Positions 19,690 to 30,334 of a DNA stretch of 64,000 bases are shown in pieces. A model generated the notes under the pieces. It saw only the letters and a program-made list of their open reading frames with translations, did no database searches and had not been told where the DNA came from. Numbering within the stretch: the first letter of the stretch is position 1; every line of letters starts with the position of its first letter. The stretch spans positions 6,683,203 through 6,747,202 of the forward strand of contig CM060131.1 of NCBI GenBank assembly GCA_030522415.1, written 5' to 3'. Both the position numbers and the translations under genes were made by a program. The stretch is from Channallabes apus. Taxonomy: Eukaryota > Chordata > Actinopteri > Siluriformes > Clariidae.

Positions 19690-21141
19690 CTACCGGAGGG
19701 TACGCATAGAGACGTAAATTGGGCCACGTATGGGCCATCGCGTCCAGACCCAGGGGAGCTGGATGAGTCAGAGAGTAGTAGAGGGGACATTGTGCAGTTG
19801 GCAAAGAGGTCCACCTCTGCTGTAGAGAATCTCTCCCAGATTCCTGTATCCTGGAATGTGAATCGCCCTGAGGGACAGGAACTTGTCCTGTGCCCAGAGC
19901 AGAACCTGATGTGCTAGCTGGTTCAAGCGTCGCGAACGCAGGCCACCCTGGCGATTTATGTAGGAGACTACCGATGTGCTGTCCACCCGCACTAGGACAT
20001 GGTAGCCTCTCAGCTACTGGAGGAAATGCTGTAGAGCTAAAAATAGAGCCATCATTTCGAGGAAATTGATGTGCCATGCGAAAAGTTGGCCTCTCCAGAT
20101 CCCGTGGGCTGGACGGCCATCCAAGACCGCGCCCCAGCCGGTAAGGGAAGCGTCTGTCGTTATCATTTTGCGATGACAAGACGGACCTAGAGTGGGACCC
20201 AAGGTGAGAAACCGGGGTCTGAACCACATAGAAAGGGTACGAAGTCCTTTGCGCGTAACCCTTATCCGCCTTCGGGGATTTGTTCTCGTGTGAACTCCCC
20301 TGGCACTTAACCACAGCTGAAAAGCTCTCATATGCAGGAGAACCAAAGGTACCACCGTGGATGCAGCTGCCATGAGGCCTAAACGTTTTTGTAAGTGATG
20401 TACAGTCACTTTTTGGTCCAGCCTAATTTCCTTCAGAGCGTTGTTTATGGATTCGACGCGAGCAGGAGACAGATGTGCCTGCATAGCGATTGAATTCCAC
20501 CTGATGCCCAAATAGGTTGTCACCTGCACCGGAAAGAGAACGGTTTTCGTGGCGTTGAGTCTCAATCCCAGCGAATGAAGATGAGCTAGGACGACATCCC
20601 GGTGTCGAAGTGCTAGCTGCTGAGACTGGGCCAGGTTTAGCCAGTCGTCTATGTAATTCAGAATGCGGATGCCCTGGAGTCTCAAGGGAGCCAGAACTGC
20701 ATCCATGCATTTTGTGTATGTGCGGGGTGATAGGGCTAGACCGAATGGAAGAACCCAAAATTGGTAGACTTTTCCCCCAAAAGCGAACCTCAGGAACTTC
20801 CTGTTCTGTGGCAAAATTTCTATGTGGAAATATGCGTCCTTTAAATCTACTGTCACAAACCAATCCTGTGGTTGGATTTGTGAGACAATAGTTTTTATGG
20901 TCAACATTTTGAAGTTGCATTTTTTGAGATAGCGGTTCAAACCGCGAAGATCCAGAATTGGATGCAGACCCCCGTCCTTCTTGGGGACCAGGAAGTTCCG
21001 ACTGTAGTAACCTGACTCCATATCTGGAGGAGGAACCTGTTCTATGGCTCCCTTCTGCAGTAGTTTCTGGAGTTCGGAACTCAGAAAATGCGCCCTTTCC
21101 GGTGGAGACCACGCCGTTGAAACGCGGAGGGCGATATGCAA
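19690..21141 (-). pseudogene. DIRS reverse transcriptase / RNase H
   Basis: The main frame (20014-21141) carries the reverse transcriptase: GAIEQVPPPDMESGYYSRNF, VPKKDGGLHPILDLRGLN, VDLKDAYFHI, and the catalytic block YIDDWLNLAQ. RNase H follows with ITTDASLTGWGAVL. A stop near 20012-20014 breaks the frame, and the RNase H continues in frame with VRVDSTSVVSYINRQGG and IHIPGYRNLG. A further frame shift near 19790 leads to SLTHPAPLGLDAMAHTWP, the usual sequence after RNase H in these elements. The tyrosine recombinase that should follow is absent. The copy is defective. Confidence 0.85.
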
Positions 21142-21450
21142 ACTGGATCCTGTATCCTTTCTCTACAGTCCTTAAAACCCAGGGTGATATGCCTGGCAGT
21201 AGCTTCCACGCTGCCAGCTTCTCCGAAAGGGGTGCAAGTACTTCTACTGGGCTGGGGGGTGTTAGTGGTTCGGTGTCCTGGAATATGGCAGGATGCGACC
21301 GAAGGACTAACGTGTCGTTGGAGACCGGTGTTGTCCGAAACACCAAAGGTGGCGGAAACTGAACATCGATCTCCTGGGGGTGCCCGGGGGGGCATGCTCC
21401 TATATGCCCGTCCCCAGGGGGGGTCACCCCCACGGTCCTGAGCTCTGCTC

Positions 21451-22317
21451 TCAGGAACGCTTCTTCGTAAAGAAGACAGAGCGATCTATTTTCTTGGGGG
21501 CGGCCTGAGGGAGGCGCCGAGCCGTACCCCAGTCCTTACGGGGGGGGGGGGGGAGGGGGGGGTGCGCAGCTACTGACACTTTCCTTCTGCGCCTAGCCAG
21601 ATTCAGATCAGGTCGAGGTTGGGTGGCTGATGGCCTCAACACCTGGGCACGGCATGGGAATTTCCCAAAAGCTTGTTCATAAAGACTGGCCTCTCTAAAT
21701 CTGGTGGCGACGGTATTAACTGCTTCGCCGAATAGGCCTGAGGGTGAGATGGGAGCATCGAGAAGGAATGCTCGATCTTTGTCCTTAATGCCAGTTAGAT
21801 TTAGCCAGAGGTGCCTCTCTGCAGACACCAGGGAGGCCATAGAACGGCCAATAGCACGGGATGTCTGTTTCGTCACACGTAGGGACAGATCAGTAGCCCG
21901 GCGTAATTCTATGAATGCTTCCTGATTCATGTTGCCGCTCGTGCTCAGATCATTCAGCAGGTCAGCCTGATACGACTGCAAATAAAAAAAGCGGCGTTGT
22001 GGCGCCATCTCCTGGGCACCCGACAGAAATCTGTCATCTAATTTGGACCGTTTTGGGTGAGCTTGCTCCTGTGGCCAGTCAATGTGTAATCGTTCGACTG
22101 CGCGTGTTATAACCTCAATTAACTCCTCATACTCTTTATCATCTCTAGAGGATCGTTCTGAGGTAGCTACATCCATATCTACAGAACCAAGAGAGTGAGT
22201 CTCTCCCAAACACTCCCGAGAAGCACCGAAGTGCGCTCGCGAAGTGGAGGGAGAGAGCGCGTGATCCAGGGAGGAGGCGAGAGAAAGGAGGGGCTCCATC
22301 TCTCGTGCCTCGGCCAA
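21451..22317 (-). CDS. DIRS Gag-like protein
   Basis: 288-residue open frame starting MAEAREMEPLLS. It has an acidic, Ser-rich start, a central helical region (FFYLQSYQADLLNDLSTSGN, FIELRRATDLSLRVTKQTSR), and a proline- and basic-rich end with PPLPPPPRKDW. This matches the Gag-like first protein of teleost DIRS elements by arrangement and by the LRVTKQ..RAIGRSMASLV block. The frame is open in full. A run of 11 C's codes for the proline stretch (forward strand G run near 21541). It probably packages the RNA; function inferred from position. Confidence 0.7.
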   Translation of the reverse strand: MAEAREMEPLLSLASSLDHALSPSTSRAHFGASRECLGETHSLGSVDMDVATSERSSRDDKEYEELIEVITRAVERLHIDWPQEQAHPKRSKLDDRFLSGAQEMAPQRRFFYLQSYQADLLNDLSTSGNMNQEAFIELRRATDLSLRVTKQTSRAIGRSMASLVSAERHLWLNLTGIKDKDRAFLLDAPISPSGLFGEAVNTVATRFREASLYEQAFGKFPCRAQVLRPSATQPRPDLNLARRRRKVSVAAHPPLPPPPRKDWGTARRLPQAAPKKIDRSVFFTKKRS

Positions 22318-22707
22318 ATCAACCTGTGAGCCCCAGGAGTGCAGAGCTGCTCGTGGCTCCCTAAAGAACGCGAGACGCGCTTGTCACACCTTCATCTGGA
22401 GATTATCACAGTGCTCACACTCTCCTTCAAGTAGTTCCCATAGACAAAGTAGTTCCCATAGCGTTTTCACGCAGCATCGAGTGTAGTCTTGAAAGGGAAC
22501 TCAGCTAACCTTTGTATGAACAAATTGGATTATACTTCCAAAAATCATGTTTGCCTTTGTATTGGTCATAGTGGTAGGAATCAAAGCAAGTATGATATCT
22601 ATTTATACGATTGGGGTGAAGCATTTGTATTTATTAATAACTAATGATGGGTTGTTCATGATATTGTTAATCATTAGAGTTTGTATGAGGAAATTTGCAT
22701 CACTCAC

Positions 22708-22825
22708 GATTTGTCTCATTTTTATCTGTGGCAAGCAGGACGATGAGTGCTATGGCAACAATCCCGATAATGACAAACATCACCATGAGGGTTATCTCTA
22801 ACCCAGAGAACTTCCTCTTCCCCAT
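22708..22825 (-). CDS. si: Sucrase-isomaltase-like exon with start codon and membrane anchor
   Basis: Minus-strand ATG at 22825-22823. The peptide starts MGKRKFSGLEITLMV, a short basic cytoplasmic tail, then one hydrophobic segment (about residues 12-33, rich in V, I, A, L), ending LATDKNETN. The donor is AATC|GTGAGT, leaving one base. Sucrase-isomaltase is a type II membrane protein with exactly this layout, and the KFSGLEI block is nearer to it than to maltase-glucoamylase (family knowledge). AATCAG directly upstream of the ATG may be an acceptor after a non-coding first exon. The next coding exon was not found. The exon is 208 bp from a DIRS end. Confidence 0.82.
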
Positions 22826-22849
22826 CTGATTGATATAATTACATGCGCA

Positions 22850-22857
22850 CACACGCG

Positions 22858-22888
<31 letters not shown>

Positions 22889-22890
22889 CA
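22850..22890. repeat. (CA)n and (CAT)n microsatellites
   Basis: CA-rich run followed by CATCATCATCATC (about 22888-22900), 25 bp upstream of the host start codon on the minus strand. Confidence 0.85.
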
Positions 22891-23139
22891 TCATCATCAT
22901 CCAATCTGAATCATTTACACAGTAGGTATACAAATATAAAATGTATATAATAAATATAAAATGTATATCAATTGGTCTATAATAAATACTAGTGTATACA
23001 TCATAACTCATTTAACTCATAACTCAAGTGCTACTTTGAGTACAGCTGATGTCTTGAGCAGCCTATTGATTTGATGGAACATGCTTAACGTAATTTTCAC
23101 CTGCACAACACACAAGATGTTATATCATTTCTATCTGTT

Positions 23140-23552
23140 ATCGCCCAAATGAGGATGGGTTCCCTGTTGAGTCTGGTTCCTCTCAAGGTTTCTTCCTAAT
23201 GCCATCTCAGGGAGTTTTTCCTTGCCACCGTCGCCGTCACCCTTGGCTTGCTCATCAGAGACATTTCATTCATTCATCTCATTATTATCTGCACATTTTT
23301 CTCACACATCCACACTTCCAATTATTTTCTTTTCTATAATTATTATTATTATTTGTTTTTATTTATTTATTTTCTATTATAATTTTATTTATTTACTTAT
23401 TACTTTATATATAATTATTCTATATATATATAAAATGTTTTTTTTTTTTTTTTTTTGTTAAATTTCTTAAATTTTTGTGAAGCTGCTTTGAGACAATGAC
23501 CATTGTTAAAAGCGCTATATAAATAAAATTGAATTGAATTGAATTGAATTAA
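23140..23552 (+). repeat. L2-type LINE/SINE 3' tail
   Basis: Contains GATGGGTTCCCTGTTGAGTC, TCTCAAGGTTTCTTCCT, GGGAGTTTTTCCTTGCCACC, then GCTTTGAGACAATG and AAAAGCGCTATATAAATAAA and a (TTGAA)n tail. This is a very common 3'-tail family in teleosts. No coding part is present. Confidence 0.8.
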
Positions 23553-24050
23553 CTAAGGAGTTCATCCTAACTGTTAAAGGAGAAATTCTAAGTTACAAGG
23601 CGCATACATATGCAGCATTATTGTTTTGAACTCTTTATTACCTAGAAAGCACTTAACCTAGAAAGAAATTTAATATTGATTTATTTGAGTCAAGAAGTAT
23701 ATTTTCCACTATGACCACTTTGCTATTGAAATATTCTGTCTTAGAGGTTCTGCACAGAATAATACCTACCAACCACAAAGGTTATTTGCATAACATGAGT
23801 GCCTGAATATATGCACATGTCCCTGCATAAATATTGAAGTAATATTTTGGTCTTATGTCACTACTGGCTGTACATATTATCTATCAAAAATTATTTATCA
23901 TTATATCTTTTATGTAATCTAATCTGCATTTTAAAGGTAACAACATCTTCATAAAATTATGAATGATTAAAAATAGCTTTTCGAATTGTTTCAATTAATA
24001 GTAATTTGTGCATCTATTCAGATAGCAGTACAGCGTTTATACAATAAAGA
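23553..24050. other. Unassigned sequence
   Basis: AT-rich and without recognised elements on either strand. Confidence 0.4.
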
Positions 24051-24054
24051 TACA

Positions 24055-24185
24055 ATACCAACATGGGAATAAAGTGCAAAATCCACACACATTCACAGAC
24101 AGACCAGAGGTGAGAACCAAACAAACAACACTGGAGGTGTGAGGCAACAGTACTAACCACTAAACCATAGACACCATTTATAGTC
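24055..24185 (-). repeat. Degenerate tRNA-derived SINE head
   Basis: On the minus strand TTTAGTGGTTAGTACTGTTG resembles a polymerase III A box, and the order of motifs matches the start of the better SINE copy at 31095-31476. The rest is lost. Confidence 0.45.
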
Positions 24186-24413
24186 CTAAAAATCTTTATC
24201 GAACAAATAGGACTACTTGTAAATAGCTGATTAAGATAGCTGGGTCCTACCTTTGCTGTTTTTCCTTTGCTGTGCCTGTAACACACACAGCAATCCACAC
24301 AAGAAGCTATCGGTTTCTCCTGACAGGTCCCTGTAGACTTATATAGCTCCTTTAGTGGAATTTGGTCTGATGTAATTATCTTTATTTAGTATGTTTGTGG
24401 AGGGTGGGGGTGC

Positions 24414-24415
<2 letters not shown>

Positions 24416-24458
<43 letters not shown>
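24416..24458. repeat. (GT)n microsatellite
   Basis: Pure GT run after a GGGTGGGGG stretch. Confidence 0.95.
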
Positions 24459-24460
<2 letters not shown>

Positions 24461-24644
24461 TGCATTAATAATTCATTTGAGTTGCAAAATGATTACGAGC
24501 TGTTATAAAAGTTCAGCTTATCAGTGTATCCAAGCATGAAGAGCTCTATTAGTATATTTTAGATTTTTCTAAAACCCAAAATAATAAGAATGTGTCAAAG
24601 AAAGTTGTTCAGTTTAATTTAGTTTAATATTATTTTTAAACATA

Positions 24645-26246
24645 CCGTGGCTTGCAAACGTATTTGGCTCCCTTGACCTTTTCCACATTTTGTCACATTA
24701 CAGCCACAAACAAGAATCAATTTTATTGGAATTCCACGTGAAAGACCAATACAAAGTGGTGTACACGTGAGAAGTGGAATGAAAATCATACATGATTCCA
24801 AACATTTTTTACAAATAAATAACTGAAAAGCGGGGTGTGCATAATTATTCAGCCCCCTTTGGTCATAGTCCAGTCAGTTGCCCATAGACATTGCCTGATG
24901 AGTGCTAATGACTAAATAGAGTGCACCTGTGTGTAATCTAATGTCAGTACAAATACAGCTGCTCTGTGACGGCCTCAGAGGTTGTATAAGAGAATATTGG
25001 GAGCAACAACACCATGAAGTCTAAAGAACTCACCAGACAGGTCAGGGATAAAGTTATTGAGATATTTAAGGCAGGCTTAGGCTACAAAAAGATTTCCAAA
25101 GCCTTGAACATCCCACGAAGCACTGTTCAAGCGATCATTCAGAAATGGAAGGAGTATGGCACAACTGTAAACCTACCAAGAGAAGGCCGTCCACCTAAAC
25201 TCACAGGCCGAACAAGGAGAGTGCTGATCAGAAATGCAGCCAAGAGGCCCATGGTGACTCTGGACGAGCTGCAGAGATCTACAGCTCAGGTGGAGGAATC
25301 TGTCCATATGACAACTATGAGTCATGCATTGCACAAAGTTGGCCTTTATGGAAGAGCAGCAAGAAGAAAGCCATTGTTAACAGAAAACCATAAGAAGTCC
25401 CGTTTGCAGTTTGCCACAAGCCATGTGGGGGACACAGCAAACATGTGGAAGAAGGTGAAGGTGCTCTGGTCAGATGAGACCAAAATGGAACTTTTTGGCC
25501 AAAATGCAAAACGCTATGTGTGGCGGAAAACTAACACTGCACATCACTCTGAACACACCATCCCCACTGTCAAATATGGTGGTGGCAGCATCATGCTCTG
25601 GGGGTGCTTCTCTTCAACAGGGACAGGGAAGCTGGTCAGAGTTGATGGGAAGATGGATGGAGCCAAATACAGGGCAATCTTGGAAGAAAACCTCTTGGAG
25701 TCTGCAAAAGACTTGAGACTGGGGCGGAGGTTCACCTTCCAGCAGGACAACGACCCTAAACATAAAGCCAGGGCAACAATGGAATGGTTTAAAACAAAAC
25801 ATATCCATGTGTTAGAATGGCCCAGTCAAAGTCCAGATCTACATTCAATTGAGAATCTGTGGCAAGGTCTGAAAACTGCTGTCCCTCTAATCTGACTGAG
25901 CTGGAGCTGTTTTGCAAAGACGTATGGGCAAGAATTTCAGTCTCTATATGTGCAAAGCTGGTAGAGACATACCCTAAAAGACTGGCACCTGTAATTGCAG
26001 CAAAAGGTGGTTCTACAAAGCATTGAGTCAGGGGGTTGAATAATTACGCACACCCCACTTTTCAGTTATTTATTTGTAAAAAAAAATGTTTGGAATCATG
26101 TATGATTTTTGTTCCACTTCTCACGTGTACACCACTTTGAATTGGTCTTTCACGTGGAATTCCAATAAAATTGATTCATGTTTGTGGCTGTAATGTGACA
26201 AAATGTGGAAAAGTTCAAGGGGGCCGAATACTTTTGCAAGCCACTG
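24645..26246 (+). mobile_element. Tc1-like transposon, full length
   Basis: About 1.6 kb between TA dinucleotides (24643-24644 and 26247-26248). The inverted repeats are about 200 bp long: the left starts CCGTGGCTTGCAAACG, the right ends CTTTTGCAAGCCACTG. They include CCACATTTTGTCACATTACA and its complement. Long inverted repeats of this type are the IR/DR class of Tc1-like elements. A single transposase gene lies inside. All parts are present, but the gene has a 3' frame break, so the copy is probably not autonomous. Confidence 0.92.
25014..25895 (+). pseudogene. Tc1-like transposase, late frameshift
   Basis: 293-residue frame. Residues 1-110 carry the paired-like DNA-binding domain with two helix-turn-helix units (YKKISKALNIPRSTVQ) joined by a GRPPKLT hook. 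The catalytic triad is D154 (WSDETK), D245 (FQQDNDPKH) and E280 (SPDLHSIENLW), with 34 residues between the last two: DD34E, as in Tc1. Shortly after E280 a small deletion near 25880 shifts the frame and gives an early stop; the expected last 45 or so codons are still readable in another frame (to about 26024). The catalytic core is intact, but the end is lost. Confidence 0.88.
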
Positions 26247-26248
26247 TA

Positions 26249-28520
26249 GATTTGATCTGGCCTAGCTGAACAAATTGTGTGCAGTGAGAGAGATATGAAG
26301 AAAACCAAGCCAAGGAAGTATCTACAATTCCAATGGACTTTAGTCTTTCTAATAGAATATTATGGGAGATGGTGTCAAATGTATTAAAATAGACAGAAGT
26401 CCTGAATCAGATCATTGGATATTTTGACAAGGGCAGTCTCGGTACTATGCTGTGGACAGAACCTGATTGAAATAGTTCATATAAGTTATTAATTGACCGG
26501 TGATTATGTACCTGTGCTGAAACAACCTTCTCTAGGATTTTTTATAAGAATGGCAGATTTGAAATTGGATGAAAATTATCAAAGTTGTTTGGATCAGCTC
26601 CTGGTTTCTTGAGTATAGGAGTTATTAATGCAGTTTTAAAGAGATTGGGGATGATGGCAGGAGTCAGAGAAGAGTGGATGATCTCAGCGATGAATGGTAA
26701 GAGAACCGGAAGACAAACTTTGACTAATTGAGTTGGAAGAGGGTCCAATTGACAGGTAGTTGGTTTCGATTTCCAAATAACAGAAGCAATCTCATCAGCT
26801 GTAGGTAGTTTAAAAGTAGAGAGAGGAGAGTTGAAGGAAAAAGGAACTTGAAGAGGATCAGAAACGAACAGAGATTTATGTATGTTCTCTGTTTTTTCAG
26901 AAAAATAAATGAGTAGTGTGTTACATAGTTCAACTGTATGTAACTGTACAGGTAGAGAATCAGGAGGCTTTGAAATGTTTTTAACAACAGTAAAGAGAGT
27001 ATTACCTTCTTGTATCTTGTATTACCTTCATTAGATGTGATCAGATTTGAGTAGTACTCGGATTTAGCTGTATTAATAGCGGTTTTGTATTGGTTCATAT
27101 GGTCAGAATACATTTCTTTGTGTAAAACAAGTCCGGTTTTAATACACAGACATTCTAGACGGCGACCTATGCAGATCAGATGTAAACCAGGGAGCAGAAT
27201 TAACAAATGAAACAGTTCTGGATTTTATAAGCACATGCATATCAAATGATGAATGTAGCACTTCATTGTAATGAGAAACCAAATCATCCGGAGTTGTTAA
27301 AAAGTATTTCATAGGAAGAGTAGTAAGGTCAGATGTCAATGTTCTTAGTATTGCGAAATGTTATGGTATGTCGGTTTTTGGGCATTGTTAGAATTAAGCA
27401 AGCTTTAAAGAAAACCAGGAAATGGTTGGAAAGTGTTAGGTCGGACGTGGTGAGACCAACGGGAGTAATACCAGAACAACAAACAAGGTCCAATGAGTGG
27501 CCTTTCAGATGAGTTGGAAAATCAGTGTATTGCTGTATGCCAAAACTGTCAAGACAAGACAAAAAATTCTTAGTGCATGCACTAGATTCATTGTCAATGT
27601 AACGGGGTGCTAGTGTTGGGTTTGGGAAATGAGGCATGTATGCAGAGGGGTGAACTTAATGACTTTTAATAAGGAACCAACTCAACAGAAAGGGACAAAC
27701 CGGATCGAAACTAGACAATAATCACACCAAACAAGAGTTACACAAAGACACGGAGTTACACTAGGACTAAATACACTAGGCTAACACAGACTAAACACAC
27801 TAGGCTAACATCACCTGATCGAGGTGCACTCTGGGAACTGGAGTCCAAAACTAAAGGAAAACACAAACAAAAGCAAAATAGAGTCCGGGAGCATGGCGCC
27901 ATCTGGTGTTCAACTGTGACAGTCAACATGTATGTTAAAATCGCCAACCAGAATCAGAAATAATATAGGTTAAAAACACTGAAAAATCATTTAAAAAGTT
28001 GCTATTAACCTTAGGAGGACGATATACATTAACAAGAATGGTCGGAACTGGACCATTAATTTTGTATAACCATGGACTCAAAAGAGGTAAACTCTGGTGC
28101 CTCTTTCCCTTTCTCGCGGTATATCACTGCTAGACCTCCACCGCGACCAGTTGTGCGAGGTTTGCAAACATAAGTATATCCTGTTGGGATACACTGATGA
28201 AGCTGTGTAAAGTCATCTTTATGCTGCCAAGTCTCAGTTAAACACAGGAAATCAAACTTATGTTCACATAGTAAATCATGAAGCAGAGGACCTTTAGTTG
28301 TGAGTGATCGTAAGTTCCACAGGCCAAAAAAGAGAATGGCACTAGAAACAGTACCTGTGTCAGCAGACCTGATGGGGTGCTCCAGCACGTTGTGGTCAAC
28401 AGATCGTTTAGTTTTTCTTGGTGGACGAGGTTTTGAAGTCCAGAATGAGCGTATTGCTCTTGTGTCGTCGAAGTTGTCATTCCGACAAGAGCCCCGGTGG
28501 ACATATTTACGGTGAGGTAT
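26249..28520 (-). mobile_element. L2-like LINE, decayed
   Basis: Minus-strand non-LTR retrotransposon lacking its 3' part. Endonuclease blocks: LWNLRSL, FLCLTETW (catalytic E), GRGGGLAVIYRE near 28100-28310, and GDFNIH at about 27940. Reverse transcriptase start: ALITPILKKPGADPNNF at about 26570-26640, then ISNLPFL and a damaged region ending near SLAWFS at 26290. Frames change several times and stops are frequent. A solo LTR sits within the endonuclease. The right border of the Tc1-like element is directly next to it. Clade call (L2/CR1 group) rests on these motifs. Confidence 0.75.
27637..27932 (-). mobile_element. Solo LTR inside the LINE
   Basis: 288-bp LTR (27641-27928) with TG...CA ends, flanked by TGTA on both sides. 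It interrupts the LINE endonuclease just after GDFNIH. On the minus strand it contains GAACACCAGATGGCGCCA and CCAGTTCCCAGAGTGCACC, both also present, slightly changed, in the solo LTR at 58965-59333, so the two belong to related families. Confidence 0.7.
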
Positions 28521-29166
28521 GTAAATGATATCCTTATATGAGAGCAGTGCTGATGGTGGCTGAGAATGACAAGACCGAAGTTGAAGCCGTATATCGTATT
28601 GAAGCTACTGGATTACAAATGGGTGAGAGGATGATCCAAGCAGATATAGCCAGAACCTGCAAGTCAACAAGCCTCATATTTCCCACTGATTAGAGGCCCA
28701 GGGCAGTAGGTCACAGAAATATGGCGTGGCACTCAGCTCAGAGAGCAGCTAATAAATGAGGTCAAATGCTAGTCCGCACCAGGTAACCACCAATAGCGCG
28801 AAGAGCTGACAGGTAGTCACGGACAGAAACCGGTTATCACCGGTAGCCCTCAGTGGTCGTCGGAGCAGCCGCTAGTAATCGTCAGTGGTCGCTGATAGTT
28901 AAAGCAGCTGCCAGTGGTCATCGGTAGCTGCAATACCGCCAGAGTCCACGACCGGGGATCACCAGTGAGCCAGAACAGCCGAAAAAAGCTCAGATAGCCG
29001 GCGATGTCCGCCGAAACGGCCGCCAAAGCTGCTAATAGCTGAAATTAGGCACTTGGAGCCAGGGGCAGGTTTAATGCACAATACACGAGCAGACAGTAAC
29101 CCCGGTTAGCAGACAGGTCAGGATAAAACACTGCTGTAGTTAGACTACTACACATGTGCAGCAACC
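28521..29166 (-). other. GC-rich region upstream of the LINE
   Basis: Probably the LINE 5' untranslated region. It contains many short imperfect repeats around the motifs CAGTGGTC, CGGTAGC and ACCGGTTATCACCGG (a palindrome at about 28830). No open frame. Confidence 0.45.
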
Positions 29167-30180
29167 TTGGTAGAATTACGGAAACGCATAAAAAAAGAGA
29201 GATGCCTGAGGGCAAGGGAGCAGCTCAGACCACCAAAGCAATTAGCAGGCAAATTGCCTATATTAATTAAGGAAACACAAGGTCATTATGTGCCCTGGGC
29301 CTCACAGGATCTGGACAGATTGGTCTCACGTCTCCCTGACATCCATGGAAGGTCAAATAAGCGGATAAATATTTTTTTAAGGTGAGACGGCTGGTAAACT
29401 ACTTGCAGCCGGAGACAGAAAAGCACTATTTGCTAAAATTCTGGGAGGGGCTAAGATGGAAAAACTTCTAACATCAGCAAACATGAGAATGCCCATATGA
29501 AATTCACAGATGGATTGTGGAACTGTTTTGATCCATGGCGACCAGGATTGCGGCTAAGAAATGAGTACCCAGCCCAAGTGGACCCTAAAGTCCTAAAAGG
29601 GGAAGAGCTGTGGAAAACAGAGAACCCGGTTGCTTATGTGCAAAGACAATTAAAGAGATTGAAACAGAAAACTGAAAGAAATCCTGAAGGCGACCCCTTA
29701 ATGACCACGCTATTCAGAAGTGCTGTGGTGGATGCCATGCCTCCTGTAGTAAAAAGCAAGCTGGAAAAAGGAGTTGGTCTGAACTCTAAAACACACAGAG
29801 AGTTCTGTGATCATGTGGCTCATGCAACAGAGCATTTTAGAAAGAATGAACAGAAGCTCAGAGGTCAAGAGAGAGACATGCAGAGAAACCTAGCACAGTT
29901 CCAGCTGGAGGAATTAACGAGCACAGCCAAGAGAAGAACCCAGGCACCAGTAAAAAGCAAAGACATAGAGAAAGCAGAATCTTCAGTGGTGAAGGTTCCA
30001 CTAAATGTGCCTTCAATTCCCCCTGCCCTATCAGTGTCACCGGCTGTCATGTCAAACCCACAACAAATCCCAATGCCAGTCATTAATGTTCACACGCAAA
30101 TACCAAACACTCAAGACTGGAACTTTCAAAGGGGACAGAGAGGCACAGGTGGATGCTGGAGCTGCGGTTGACTTGGGCAT
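29167..30180 (+). pseudogene. Retrovirus-like gag remnant
   Basis: Two same-strand pieces: 29167-29385 (contains ASQDLDRLVSRLPDIHGRSN) and 29497-30171, ending in a zinc-knuckle start CWSCG that continues past a stop as GHAKKDC. The middle has a capsid-like region (NPVAYVQRQLKRLKQKTERN, LMTTLFRSAVVDAMPP) and a charged helix. This is the layout of a vertebrate endogenous-retrovirus-type Gag. There are stops and at least one frame change. No LTRs were recognised around it. It is an old, non-functional copy; the exact class is uncertain. Confidence 0.6.
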
Positions 30181-30334
30181 GCAAAGAAAGATTGTACTCG
30201 CAATCCCAGGCAATTAATTGCTTCCCATGGGTAGAGGGCAGGGGATTCAGAGCTGGCCCTACCAAGAGCCTCCACAGGGCCCAAAATCAGGGGAGGGTCA
30301 GTATCTAATCTTAACAACCGATGCTGATTAAGAA

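Larger units (their letters stand above)
19495..22500 (-). mobile_element. DIRS-like retrotransposon, internally deleted
   Basis: Inverted terminal repeats of 49 bp (19495-19543 and 22452-22500) differ at one position. Between them, on the minus strand, lie a gag-like gene and a reverse transcriptase/RNase H gene. DIRS elements have inverted rather than direct terminal repeats and use a tyrosine recombinase for integration. After the RNase H there are only about 0.25 kb, too little for a recombinase, so that gene is deleted. The element ends 208 bp from the first host exon. Confidence 0.85.
4894..22707 (-). other. Host intron(s) filled with transposons
   Basis: About 17.8 kb between the anchor exon and the trefoil exon. 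It holds a hAT relic, element A, a mariner-like MITE, a Tc1-like relic with an RTE LINE and a DIRS element. At least one coding exon (stalk plus first trefoil half, entering in phase 1 and leaving in phase 0) is expected here and was not identified. Coordinates are given in minus-strand order. Confidence 0.6.
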
